Part shown: piece after piece, positions 10,578 to 22,298 of the stretch
Position numbering within the stretch: the first letter of the stretch is position 1
Layout: every line of letters starts with the position of its first letter
Assembly (NCBI GenBank): GCA_001630475.1
Contig: KV419395.1
Span: 1,244,753-1,308,752 of the forward strand
Source of the DNA: Sistotremastrum niveocremeum HHB9708
Lineage: Eukaryota > Basidiomycota > Agaricomycetes > Sistotremastrales > Sistotremastraceae
Direction of reading: 5' to 3'
DNA length: 64,000 bases
Translations under genes and position numbers: made by a program
Notes under the pieces: model-generated
Told to the model about the DNA's origin: nothing
The model's input: only the letters and a program-made list of their open reading frames with translations
Databases searched by the model: none

Positions 10578-13500
10578 ATGCCCATGCAGCAAACGGGAAG
10601 GCGCAATGCTGAGCTGCCTCGAGAGGTTGTGGTATCCATCCAACGAATTTTGGATATCCAGCCCTCGGAACCACTGGACGCGTTAACCAACTTCAAACCC
10701 ATTGAAACGATCAATACGCTCTTCCCCAATGGTAAAGTGTCAATTCAGTGAAAGCGGTTGATGATTGACAGAGCTGTTTGGAAAGAAACGGCCCTCCAGG
10801 ATGTCCAGTCAGTGCAGACTCGATTGGAGCAAGAACAACAGGAGCTGCAGGCTCAAATATCAGCACTGCTCACCGAACTGAAGGAAAATCAAGACCGGAA
10901 TCGCATGCATGCTATTCAGGAAATGATAGGAGTATGCAAATCATCATCTGTTGTCTCCATTACTTATCAGAAGATATAGGACCTCCTCTCTCAAATGAAT
11001 AAGATACGCGAGAAAGCAACCGAATCGGAAGTCATTGTTCGCAATATCACGCAGGATATCCAAAAACTCGACATGGCCAAGAGAAACCTCATTCAGAGCA
11101 TGACAACGTTGAAGAGGTTCCAGATGTTGGGTACGCTATTCATTACCCTGTACTCATCCAATTCACCGCGAATGGCAGCGAACGCCCTAAGCCAACTCGA
11201 GGAACTCGTAAAACAGAAGAACTATGCCGACGCAGCGCCTACCTTGCAGGTACTGATTGCTATTGTTTGATATTTACTTGCTCATGGATCATTGTAGGCT
11301 GTCAAGGAGTTTTCGACATTCTTCAAGGCCTATAAAGCGATCGAACGTGTTGCGGTCGTTTGGCGCCGAGTTCAAGAACAGCAGGCTCTTCTTAGAGCGA
11401 AGATAGAAGAAGATTTTGACAATTTGTAGGACCACGTTTGTAACACCTATGCTATTGCTGATCCTCTGGCAGCCTTTTCCAAGACCCAGCCAAGCCTGTG
11501 AAAGCCTCAACAATCAAGGACGGATGCTTAGTCTTAGACATTCTTGGGGAGGACGTTCGGTACGCGAGTGGATTCGATCGCATTGAACTCACTGACGTGC
11601 TTACGAATTGCGCAGACAGAGTCTAATTGACAAATATTGCTCGATTGAACTCAAGGAATATCGTAGGATATTCCGTCCCACCGACGAAGTGAGTATACAA
11701 ACCTTTGCTACCTATCACACTCTCTGATGAAGATAGGCAGGGCAACTAGATAACATTTCGCGTCGATTTGCATGGTTCCGAAGGATCTTGACGATGCACG
11801 AGCAGGAGCATGAACGTGCCTTCCCTCCTTCCTGGAATGTGGGCCAGCATCTCTGTGCTAGATTTGCGGAAATTACGAGGTTAGTGTTCCGCCTGGCCAA
11901 GTCCTTAGCACCCGGCTCATTGGCGCATAGGGACGACTTGAGCGGAGCCCTCAGTAGGGCAGCTCCAACTTTGACTGTTTCCCTTTTGTTGGAATCCCTC
12001 CAATATACCATGGAATTTGAAACGCAAATGGGGAAAAAATATGATATTTCGGTACGTTTCTGTTCAGTTCTGCGAAAATATCATTCTCATCGAAAGGATG
12101 CTTTGTGACTAGTTTTCGGAACTGCTCAGATCGTGCTCTAGAGGCGTTCATGCTGCGAAATCAATATCCTCGGCATTTGAGCTGCATATGGGTGTCTATA
12201 TTGATGCACAGGACAAGTGAGTCCTATCAAGCCGACGGCTATCCCCACTAATGAATAATGTGTCAGGGCTTTGTCTGATATGCTAGGTCCACATAGAGGA
12301 CAGAAAGCCAGAGCTTCTCTCGACAGTGTAGGATCCTCTGACGGCACTGCTTCTGTACTTCCGTCTTCGACAGAACTCTTCTTCTTCTATGCCAAGAACT
12401 TGGAACAGTGCTCTAAATTGACGACTGAGTCTCCAATGCTGGATTTGTCCAATTTATACCGAAAATGGTTAAGACTCTATGCGGAAGACGTCTTAGCGGC
12501 GAGTATGAAACGGTGAGTGCTAAGCTATCCACTGCTCAGAGATTCTCAATCTTTTGTGACAGTGTCGAAAAGGAAAGGAGGTCACTTGAACAACAGGCGG
12601 AAAGCCACGATTTGTTGAATGCCTGTACCCTGATCAACACAGCTGATTATTGCCAAGCCACCGCTCTGGAGGTCTGTAGAAATTGTTCTGTGTGTGATGA
12701 TTTTTTCTTATACGTCATTCAGCTTGAAGAAAAAATAAAAGAGAAAATCGCCGAAAGGTTCCAAGAGAAGGTGTCCTTCCAAGCAGAGCGGGATATGTTT
12801 GTGAGGTAAAAAGCTAAAGCTAATATCTCCGTCATCAGCCTTCCCTTACCACCTATATTCTAGCGTAATTTCTTCGGCAATACTGCTTCTGCTCCGGGAG
12901 TTAGAGTCCGCATGTGAAGCTGGTTTCACGACGATGATCCGAACACAATGGAGCAACATTCAGGACGTCACTGGGCCGTCAGCATACGTTGACACCCTGG
13001 TGGCTGCAATTGAGAAGGTAGCCACGGTTGTTAGCGAAAACCTGCAACAAAAAAAATACTTGCGCAATTTCCATGACAAGGTTGTCAGGTGAAGTCAAAA
13101 CTCCGTGCTAAATGTGTTGAAAGCTCAAACGAAGAAGCCTCGTCCTGGTCCGTTTCACCAACGCTGTCGTAAAGGCACGCCCTTTGCAAGAGCTAGGCGC
13201 GGAACAGGTCTGTGTTTGGGAAAACTTGTCATTCATATGCTCACAGTTCGATTTCCAGTTGCTCATCGATCTCCAAGAGATCAAATCATGCTTGCTCAAA
13301 TTACCTGGTTCCCCTACATCTGAAAGCGCTGCGGGTTCTTCGTTTGCTAAGAATATCACCAAAGCCACTTCTCAGTTGGAGACACTGTTGAAGGTGGTCA
13401 ACGCACCGATTGTGAGTGAAACGTGTCTGCGTCAGGTTCGCACTGATGACTGTATTAGGACCCTGCTAATGAGTTCATCACTAACTACATAGTCTTGATA

Positions 13501-13961
13501 GGAGATGCTTCGTTTTCCAACTTTCAAAAGGTGTGAATGTTGATTATGTTCTCGGATCAGGATTTCAACATGCTGTCTAGATTCTCGACCTCAAAGGGAC
13601 ACCTCGTTCCAGCCAAAATAATCTGCTCGATACGTTCCTTACCATGACATCTGTACGACCAGAGCTCAAAGACGCATCCTTTTTGTCCTCTCTCGATATG
13701 GAACCGAGCACCGCTCAGATCACTACTGTGAGCCCTACTGGAAGCAAAGTATCACTTCCTTCTCTCCTTGCGGGCGGTGGAGCTCTAGGTGAATCTAAAA
13801 TCAACGCCGGCGGTCTGCTCGGACTGGGACCACCGCCGACGAGCCGCAGCGATACCCCCAACTCTGCTCGATCGGACGATGCTCAGCGGAAAGGTGGATT
13901 TGGGGACCTGCGTCGGTTTGTCAGCTTTGGCGTGCGTCGAGACACGATGCCCCAGAATTGA
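10578..13961 (+). CDS. VPS53: Vps53, GARP tethering complex subunit
   Basis: Subunit of the GARP complex, which tethers endosome-derived vesicles to the trans-Golgi network. The gene has about fifteen short introns and encodes roughly 850 residues. The N terminus shows the Vps53 hallmark NFKPIETINTLFPNE (spliced at about 10731/10786). A long coiled coil follows, with MNKIREKATESEVIVRNI, TQDIQKLDMAKRNL and MTTLKRFQML. Further on come NISRRFAWFRRIL, FPPSWNVGQHLCARFAEITR, the IDAQDKALSDML / LPSSTELFFFY block, KWLRLYAEDVL and LINTADYC. The C terminus is Ser/Pro-rich. An in-frame TAG precedes the ATG, which fixes the start (a second ATG lies two codons in). The order of motifs is that of known Vps53 proteins. 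COG3, USE1 and VPS8 in this window also act in vesicle tethering or fusion. Confidence 0.93.
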
Positions 13962-14247
13962 GCTGCCTGACACCTTAGGAGACGATCCGGGAGATTGGAG
14001 GTTAGAATATATATGATTTGTAGAAGAGATTACGGCGGCTAGCAGGCCATATACACTCATGTTACATGTTCAAAGAAAAGACATCAGTCATCAGGATATT
14101 AACTGATGACCATGACCCTGCAGACAAGATAAACAAAGATACCAATGCCCCAAAACGTGCGACAAGAGGTATATGACAAGGAAAGAAAGAGAATTTCACA
14201 GGGAAAAAGATAAAGAAACTATGACACAATGGATACGCTATGTACTA

Positions 14248-16520
14248 TCAACGGCTGGAGGAAGGGTGGAAGACAGGAGGTCGGTTGTTGGGGGCATTGT
14301 CCTTGGGAGGCTTTACTCGGAATTCTGACAGAATGCATATATGACTGCATATATGTCAGTAATTTGGTATACTTCAAGAGGCAGGACACTCACTCGGAAG
14401 GGAAGTGGGGATGAGGGAAGCCCACTACTTTGGACAAGTACTCTTGATCAATCTCACCCAGCAACGATGTGACATTCAAAGTATTCGTCGAATACCAGAT
14501 ATAATCAATGACGTCGTTGAAGCTTGTGGTGTAATTGGTCATAGGCAACTCTCCAATACCGGCATATGCACTTCGCAGGCCGAAACGATGCTTCATGCCA
14601 TCAGTCGTATAGCTTCCATATACGTGAGACATGAAGTCAGGGTGTGAAGGCGATAGCGACCCATTCGCAAGGTATTGATAAACTCCGGAATCAGGTACGG
14701 AGTTGAAGTCGCCACATACGATGGTAGGGATCTTGCTACCGTCGGAATATGTAGGAGGCGTAGGCGGAGGTGTCGAATCAGGTGGATCGCCTTCTTTTGG
14801 CGTCGGTGCCGGTCTTGGCGGCAGCTTCGCGAAGCGATTAGCAATCTTGTCGACCTCGTCCATCATCAACCCGACTTGAACGAGTTTCACGTCACTGTAT
14901 TCTGGATCCCAATGAACGTGGACATTGGCAACAACGAGCCTCGACCCTGAGATACGATGCTCGAAGGTTGCTACAACCGCGATATTGTCTTTGGTCAGAA
15001 CACGGTTGAACATGTCGTCATTCTTCTTGAAATCGGGTCGCTGGAGTGCGATCTGGCTGAATTCGAGAAACTGCTTTTCTACGAGCTGGTACCTGACAAC
15101 AATGTTAGACGGAAATGACAAAACAGAGAACAACACGACACTTACTTGGACGATTTGTAGAATATGGCACAACCGTCCACTCGCCGCCGTTCAGCCTCGC
15201 CCATCGTCCGTGCTCGGAACTTGGGCCAGAACACACCCTCATACTCTTGGGCAGTAAGACGCGGTGTGAAGTAATCTTCATATTGAGCAATGTCTACTTC
15301 TTGCAAGCATAGGAAGTCGGCATCATAGCTCTGTATCTCTTGCAAGATAAGACCCTTCCGATATTCCCACGACAATGCCCAGGAAGGCGTGTATCCGTAC
15401 AGATTGGGGGTGGCACACCTGTCACAAAGGATGTTATACGAGAGCAAGCTAAACGATTCTGATGTGGGGTCGTTCTCGGCTGCTCTGCGTTCGGCCTCTG
15501 ATTGAAGATATACCCAGTTTCGTTCTGGAGGAGAAGCTGGGACAGGACACGAATCTCTCAGGAAAGAAATGAGGGCCTGAGTTCCGTCCTTCTGGATAAG
15601 GGTACGGAGATGGTTGTCCAAAGGATTGCCTTCGACGCCCAGAAGATTCAGTTGGTGGAGAGTCCCAAGCTCTAGAGGCAAGGTGGTGATATGGTTGTCG
15701 AAAAGATACAGCTCCCGGAGAGACGTCAGCATCCCAAGTTCCGGAGGAACTTGCAAGAGCGAATTGCCTGACAAATCAAGGAGTTGAAGAGAGCGGAGGG
15801 TGGCTATTTCGGGAGGGATGACGGCGATGCGGTTGTGGTTCAGGTAGAGGGCGGTGAGGTAGGTGAATTTGAAGAGGGAGAGCGATATATTTTGGACTCG
15901 CATGCCACCGATATCGAGGGTGCTCCACGACGGTGATGCACTTGCTTGCTTCGTCTGGACAGGAGCAGCGGTGGAGGACGGGTGTGATGGTTCGGGTGAT
16001 GCAGAGTCAGAGTTTTCACCATCTTGTTGTTTCTGGGCACGATTGGGATCTGTAATAGGAATCGCAGACTTTGTCGAGTTGCGAGTTGCCATTGCGGAAG
16101 CGCGAGCCCGATGGTGGGGTGAGGCCGAAGCGCGGGATACCTTTCATCAGGTCAACTTTAGGATCAGGGAAGAGCGTAGTAGATATGGCATACCTCTGCC
16201 TTGATGATCTGCTGTTGCCAGTGAGGGTTTACGACCTGCGAAGCGACGCTGGCAGTGCTCGGGGATGCAGATCTGAGGAGATGAGGATCCTGCTGGGCAG
16301 GACCAGGATAAGGCGTAGGCATCGTCAGTGAATGAGAGTGCTGGTGCTGGTGTGGATGCTGATGAGAGTGCTGGTGTGGGTGCGAGTGAATGCCATTGGT
16401 GTAGACTGCGTAACCGGGTGAGGGTGGTTGAGGCCCCTGGCCGTTCAGCTGTCTCGGGTTCCATGGATCGTGTTGAGCGAGCTTATGAGATATTGCGGGT
16501 GATGGTTGGGTGTAGTACAT
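14248..16520 (-). CDS. CCR4: Ccr4-type poly(A) deadenylase
   Basis: Catalytic subunit of the Ccr4-Not complex; shortens mRNA poly(A) tails in the cytoplasm. Four exons give about 705 residues. The N terminus (from MYYTQPSP) is Pro/Gln/His-rich and unstructured; then a leucine-rich repeat block (LTALYLNHNRIAVIPPEI, LQLLDLSGNSLLQVPPEL, LRELYLFDNHITTLPLEL). The exonuclease-endonuclease-phosphatase domain starts at SFSLLSYNILCDRCA. Catalytic landmarks: LCLQEVD (Glu), VVANVHVHWDP, IVCGDFNSVPDS, and the final Asp-His in SDHICILSEFRV. That last motif is on a separate terminal exon after a 49-nt intron (about 14342-14390). Stopping at the first in-frame stop near 14390 would lose the catalytic histidine. 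The stop I use is at 14248. The gene converges on VPS53. Confidence 0.94.
16328..16392 (-). repeat. Histidine/glutamine-rich repeat in the Ccr4 N terminus
   Basis: About 65 nt encode alternating His-Pro-His-Gln-His-Ser units (HPHQHSHQHPHQHQHSHS). It is an imperfect minisatellite-like tract inside the coding sequence and is likely to vary in length between strains. Confidence 0.7.
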
Positions 16521-17004
16521 GGCTCAAGCATCGGCTTTCGTCGACTGGGTCTTGTCTGCAATCTGGAATCGCCCGGCGGTGAGGAGAACCAAGTCAGGTT
16601 ACAAACACGTGTAAACACTCGCTCTCCGTCATCTGATCTCGAAGACGCAATCCTGCACAGCATAGGCCTCAAAATACACGGCCGTTATGTATATACTGTC
16701 TATGGCCATCATCTACTTTCGCGAAAATGAACGACTTATTCTTGAATCTTTGAGAGCTTGAGAACGCGTCCTCGAACGCGTCGCCGGAGGCATTCGCGTT
16801 TCCCGAACACATTGAATTTGAAGGCTTGGGTACACTGGGGTTCGCGATTATCACTCGAAGTTGTTGGGAACAATTTGTTGCGAATTCTCAAGCTTGAGAC
16901 TGAAATTTACATTCTACGATGTAGTCCAAAGATGAGGTGCCCAAGCGATAATAACCTTATTTGAATGATGCTAATAGAATTACATGAAGGCTACGCTAGC
17001 CAAT
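16521..17004. other. Spacer upstream of CCR4 and downstream of ADH
   Basis: 484 bp; both flanking genes are on the minus strand. It should contain the CCR4 promoter and the ADH 3' UTR. No gene is recognisable. Confidence 0.5.
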
Positions 17005-18247
17005 CTATGCTTTGTTGGGGACCAAGACAGCTCTGAATTTGGCCTTGTTGGAGGCCATGAGGGCATAAGCCTCGTTGACATCATCCAAAGAATATCTCTC
17101 AACCATGCATTTGATGTCTTGGAGCTTGGAGAAGTCAGCGGTATCCTCGTTGTCTTCGGCGGTTCCGTTGGGCCATCCGAGGACGGAGATACGCTTAGAG
17201 ATCATGGGCATGGTGGGGAAGTTGATGTCACCAGCCACTATGGAAACCATGTCAATATCCGGAGAGAACAACCGACAAGAGAAGATACGTACGAGCAAGG
17301 AGAAGGAGAGTTCCTCCGGGAATGATACCATCGAGGAGCTTGGGGATGATCTCGGCAGAGGGAGCAGTGGCGACGACAACCTTGGCACCACCGAGTTTCT
17401 GGAGCTCAGCGGCTTGGTCGACCTTGGAGGAGTCGAGGTAGATGTGGGCGCCGAGGTCCTTGGCGAGCTTTTCTTTGGCGGAGCTGGTGGAGAGGGCGAC
17501 GGTGCGGTAACCCATCTTGCGAGAGTATTGGATGGCCAAGTGACCGAGACCTCCGATGCCCTGGACCGCAACGATCTCACCAGGCTTGATGTCCATGTGG
17601 CGGAGGGAGTTGAAGGTGGTGACACCGGCGCACATGAGAGGAGCGGCCTCGGCGGGGTCGAGCTCCTTGGGGATGGCAGCAACAGCCTCGGTCCTGAGGT
17701 AGACGTACTCTCCGTCTGAAGGTCGCGTCAGAAAAGGGTCATGTATGCGGTGCGAATGACTTACAGCCACCGTCGGTGATGATACCGTTGACATTTTCGT
17801 TGTGGCAGGTCATGTAATCGTGCTTCAAGCAGCGAGCGCAGGTGAAGCAGTGACCTCCGTGCCAGCCTAGAAGAAATGGATCAGTTCGGGACCGAGAACA
17901 AAATAAAAAAGGAACGTACCAGAGCCGACGCGGTCACCGAGTTTCCATTTGGTCTCAGTGGAGGGGATGGCGACGACATCACCGATGATTTCGTGGCCGG
18001 GGACTTTGGGGAGGACAGGCATGAGCTCGTGCTTGACGATGCCATCGGAGTGGCAGACACCGCAAGCGAGAACTTTGACGAGGACTTGACCGGTGGTGGG
18101 GGGCTGGAGACGCGTTCAAGACATGTAAGACATTGCGAAGACGAAGAGACTTACGACGAGATCTCTGTTGACGAGCTTGAAGGGGTCGTCCTTCTTCTCG
18201 ATGATGGCAACACGGTAAGTCTTGGGGAGATTGGGGACGGCAGACAT
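17005..18247 (-). CDS. Zinc-dependent alcohol dehydrogenase
   Basis: Cytosolic-type MDR alcohol dehydrogenase, NAD(P)-dependent interconversion of alcohols and aldehydes. About 345 residues from five exons. N terminus MSAVPNLPKTYRVAIIEKKD; catalytic zinc ligands in LACGVCHSD and VPGHEIIG; structural-zinc-like cysteines in HCFTCARCLKHDYMTC; coenzyme-binding loop VQGIGGLGHLAIQYSRKMG. No mitochondrial presequence is visible. Codon choice is strongly biased (AAG, GAG, GTC, ACC), unlike its neighbours, which suggests high expression; a clean TATA box at 18306-18311 agrees. It resembles yeast ADH1-like enzymes of filamentous fungi. The exact substrate (ethanol or other alcohols) cannot be told. Confidence 0.93.
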
Positions 18248-18305
18248 GGTAGTGAGTGAGTTCTGAGGGGAGTTCAGTGCAGACTGTTGATGTCCTGGGC
18301 TGGTC

Positions 18306-18311
18306 TTTATA
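18306..18311 (-). promoter_or_regulatory. TATA box of the alcohol dehydrogenase gene
   Basis: Minus-strand GAGTATAAAGACC lies 59 bp upstream of the ADH ATG, which leaves room for a short 5' UTR of about 30 nt. This fits a strongly expressed gene. Confidence 0.6.
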
Positions 18312-21275
18312 CTCTTGCATTTTCAGCGAAAGCGGGAGATACTGCCCCATCGAGAGTCGAAGGCCAGAGAACGTTGCTGACGTGAGATCCGACCCTTTCC
18401 GAATCGACTCTCCTCACCTTCCGATTCCGACTCTCTTCTTTTTTGATCCAAACTCAAACTGCCCCATTTGGATCTCCGGTTGCCCTCAAACGTTTACTAT
18501 ATTCTAGCTCGACTCGTATCTGCGTCTTCGAGTCGATTTCCAACTGCATCCTGTGTGAGACTGAGTCTACATTTCTTTGCCTGGAATACAACATGTCTCA
18601 GATCAATATTGCAAGTGTTTCAGCTTATTCATTGTGCTCCTATTTTGGGCTGTATATTGTGGCTGACACACCTCTGATGCTTCTGGTCTGCGCAGTGATG
18701 GAGCCGATCTATGCTTTCCGATCTTGCCCGAATATGGAAGGCTCCCAAGTCTCTGCTGAGTTTGAACGCTTCCTGTTTCGTGACCGCTTCCCCACGCGAA
18801 CCGCATCTCCCATAGGGGCTCATTATCATTATACTCGCTGCAATGTTCACTCCTTATCGCAAGTCTTATTTTCAGACCGATTTTGTTGCACAACGGTGTC
18901 CCCGGTGTCGGACCTCGACTTGCGTTGTCAGCAATCGGTGCCTGTGAGTGTACCTGTCCTCAGAACACCGCGCACAATTTCTCAGTCGTTCTCTGGCGCT
19001 TCTCCGACCTTCTGCCGTCGAGTTGCCCGTCTTTGCTAATATCTTCGCTTGGCACCCCCTCATCTTGCTCCTAGGGTGTCTTGCAACGCTTCTCGCCGGC
19101 CAGCTCTATTATTATTGCCTCGCCTCAATGTTGAGCATGTGCTGCTGTTCTCGAAGGCTCGAAGCTCGATCAGCCATTGTTCGTGGGCCAGCAAGCCATC
19201 CCCACTTGCTACCGGCGCCAACGACCCACTTTATCACCTTGTTCTCAGATTCTCAGACCACATGTCCAACGATCTTAGCTCAACTGACAGTCCCCCTTGA
19301 TTGCTATCGCTACATTGTGACACAATGCACAAGAATTATAGCTGGACCCTAGTGGACCAACGGAACGCGTCTGAGATAGATGGAAACGTGTGAGGGTCCT
19401 GGTATCAGTACTGTAACGCCGCCGACTGTGTTGTTATCTCCTGGAATGTGATCAGCGATCCTGGTAAACTGCCTAATTGACTAGGCGGCTGGATGATCTT
19501 CGCCAAACTAAAGTTGGCGACCCGTAAGGCTCCCCCGTCGGCTAAGCCACGTGCAGATTTAGTCTCATCCGATCACTTGCTTTGTCCGAGTCTGTGCTGG
19601 GGCGTCAGAACTGACCTCAGGCCAGTGAATATCAGATGCCTGAGTTGATTAGGTGCCCTCTAACGCCCTCGCTTGCCGTCGTGGAGCAGCGAGCTCGAGT
19701 AGAAAGCAGAGCATATATTGCCAAGCACAATTCAATTTTTGGGGGATTGGCCGGACAGGAACGGGTCGAGAGGACACGGAATCAATCGTGCTGTCAAGCG
19801 TCGCTTAGTCACCCCGTGTTGCTTCCCTTCCTTTCCGGGAGAAACCATGACTCAGGATAGAAGTGCCTGTGACGTCACCCCTCCGATCGAACTATTCTTT
19901 TGATTTATCCTTTCCGACTTTCTCCTCCTTTGAATGCGGGACTCTTTATCTTCCGCCGTTGCATTCTGTTTGCGTGGATACGTGGGCTCGTCAATTTGTC
20001 ATCCACAGCTCTAATCGGAAGTCCTCTTTGACACCTCATTTAGCGGTTTTGTGGTTGGGCTACTGATCGATATATTTCTTATCTCTCTTCATGCGATATC
20101 GAATCAACGCGAAAATCCCACAAGCGCAGGAACAACCCGGGTCATTCTGCTCACTCTAACATTTCTTCTCGTAAATGTCAACCATCAAGTTCTCGTACAG
20201 TGGATATCGCGAAGCCGAGCTGGCCCGTGCATGATATTTGCTTCCGCTGTCAAAGTGATATGCAGTGACGTTGAGTGTGCTTCTGCACGAGCTGCGCCGG
20301 GAACTCAGCACGACTTGGTCGTGTGCTGCTCAACTCAACGTGCCTTCCGGTAGAATATGATGAAGAGTTCTTTTTCGCAAGAGATGTGGCTTGAGAGATT
20401 GGCCAAGTGCGTTGGGATCGCAGGAGAGATGGTGATTGTGCAAGGGCGTAGTCATACTCTGAGAATCCTGAGATAAAATAACCAGAAAGTGGAGGAAGAA
20501 CAGGCTCACCAGGCGCCTTAGACTAGGCACGGAAATCCCGTACGCGTGGTGTGGTTTAAGGCCAGCGGTGGAAGAGTGATAGTGCTCCCATGACCGGTGG
20601 CATGGATGAATGAAGATACAGTCCTGTCTTCAATGGCAAGAAAGGCATACGAAAAGTTTGGGGACGGCAAGAAGATCAATGTTGCCAGCCTGAAACTCGA
20701 CTGAATCGGAATACGAGTCGCGAGCCATAACATACAAGTAACGGGGAGCCTGAGCCTGAGTCTTGATGGGAAGCGGGTTACCGTCTTAAAAATCGGGCCT
20801 TGTCATTTCTGCAAGACGTAGCTTAAGAAGCATATATGTATAGACGCTTCAGATTTGCAACAGGAATTCAAAGTCGCCAGCAACTCAATCTTAGAACCAT
20901 GATCTTCATTCGATGTTTGAGTTGGGCCACAGCTGAAGCGCTGAAGAGCATTGACAGTCCAGCGAAGCCGAATAAAGCCGATCGGCCTGAGTTCTTCCCT
21001 CAACCTTCCACTCAAAGTGCGAGTGTTGATGCAGCATGAAGCCATTTCGAGGAGACGATCATAGAGCCCAATAGAGAGAGATTCGAGAACTGCATGAAAT
21101 GGGAACAGTTGCCGACAATGCCGTTTGATGGCAGAACCTTCGGAACCGTCGGAATCGGAAGTCTATTTTCTTTAACATGTCCCTCTTTGAAACTATCTTT
21201 GGGTGCTGTCTTCGTCGTTCATCATCAGTAAGTCTATATCTCTGCCCTCCAGAATTACTACCAACTCCTCACAGA
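18312..21275. other. Gene-free stretch of about 3 kb
   Basis: The longest stretch without a recognisable gene here. The largest frame (18443-19039, +, 198 codons) has arbitrary composition and no motif; minus-strand frames at 20330-20733 and 20803-21045 are also featureless. I saw no terminal inverted repeats, target-site duplications or tRNA-like folds. It holds the ADH promoter at the left and the promoter of the next gene at the right. It may include a non-coding RNA or decayed sequence. Confidence 0.45.
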
Positions 21276-22058
21276 ATGGCGAGCGAGATCGTCTCATCTC
21301 TTCTGACCTCGAAGCTCCGTACGTCCTACTGCGCCTCCTAAAGACCTTCATCTCAAGCGCGTTCTGAACGATTATCAGGGCTGCTTATACTCACCTCGCA
21401 CCTCCCGTCGACCATGTGAAAGAAAGACTAGGTCGAATAGTCCGAGCGAAGGAAAGGTACGTGCCACGACCCCTGTCACCACAACATGTCCAGACGTCTC
21501 CTATAGCAGCATGGTCAACGCTTCTCGAAATATGCCCTTCAACTTACACCATTCATCTGACCAACCTTCATGGTCTCGCGGCTCATCATCTCGTTATCGT
21601 GCTGCATCCCCTGAACCCTCTATATCGGCCTCGATGTCAGAATCGTCGGAATCGATACGGAGATCGCATTCGCAGACTCATATGTCTAATGCGGAGGAGA
21701 GCCCTGAACCGAGGAGGAATGTGAGGGTTATTAGAGGCGTTGGCGTTATTCGGAAAGTTTCGAGGGACGAAGCTTATCTGAGGCCGAATGGGAATGGTCT
21801 GGGTGATGAAACGCCGCCGCAACAAGGCGAAGATGGGAACGGGAATGCGGTGGAAGGTGATACTGTCGAGGTATCTGAACTTCCAGAGGCGGATCGAGAA
21901 CGGGTGAGTATTCAGTGGATACACTTACATCTATGCCTAGCCACTCATTCCTGCTTCAGATATTGGCACTTTCATCTGACATCTCAAAACGATTACGAGA
22001 GGGACAGTCTATCCCTGCGCTATCAACAGCAAATATATCCCGTGGTTGGGACGATTAA
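21276..22058 (+). CDS. Hypothetical Ser/Arg-rich protein
   Basis: I do not recognise this gene. Four exons (21276-21322, 21379-21456, 21510-21903, 21960-22058) keep one frame and give 205 residues. The N terminus MASEIVSSLLTSKL and VDHVKERLGRIVRAKE look helical. A Ser-rich low-complexity middle follows (SISASMSESSESIRRSHSQT), then RRNVRVIRGVGVIRKVSRDE, a Glu/Gly-rich acidic segment, and a helical C terminus (ILALSSDISKRLREGQSI). There is no signal peptide or membrane segment. The first donor (CGTAC|GTCCTA) is weak and was chosen because it keeps the frame. COG3 begins 240 bp downstream on the same strand. Function unknown. Confidence 0.6.
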
Positions 22059-22298
22059 CTACCGGATACTCACATTCCTTCATCTATGTTCGTCTTTCTC
22101 AAAATTAGGTCCAGGACCTTGTCGTTACCGAGGAGCTGGGTCGTAGTAGCAGAAGGGTGCTCGATAGCTACACCATCTATCTAGCATCTTACTGATAATA
22201 GTCTAATTCATTGTCTCCATTTCGAACCGGAAGCATTTGAAGTTGCAGTTTCTAATTTCACAAGCGCCCGTCTGCGCCGCGTTTGCTTTGCTACATGT

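Noticed and set aside
17075-17719. 214-codon plus-strand frame
   Set aside because: Exactly antisense to the codon-biased alcohol dehydrogenase; a shadow with Gly/Glu-rich composition.
18443-19039. 198-codon frame in the gene-free stretch
   Set aside because: No motif, Cys/Ser/Phe-rich arbitrary composition, no splice-supported extension.
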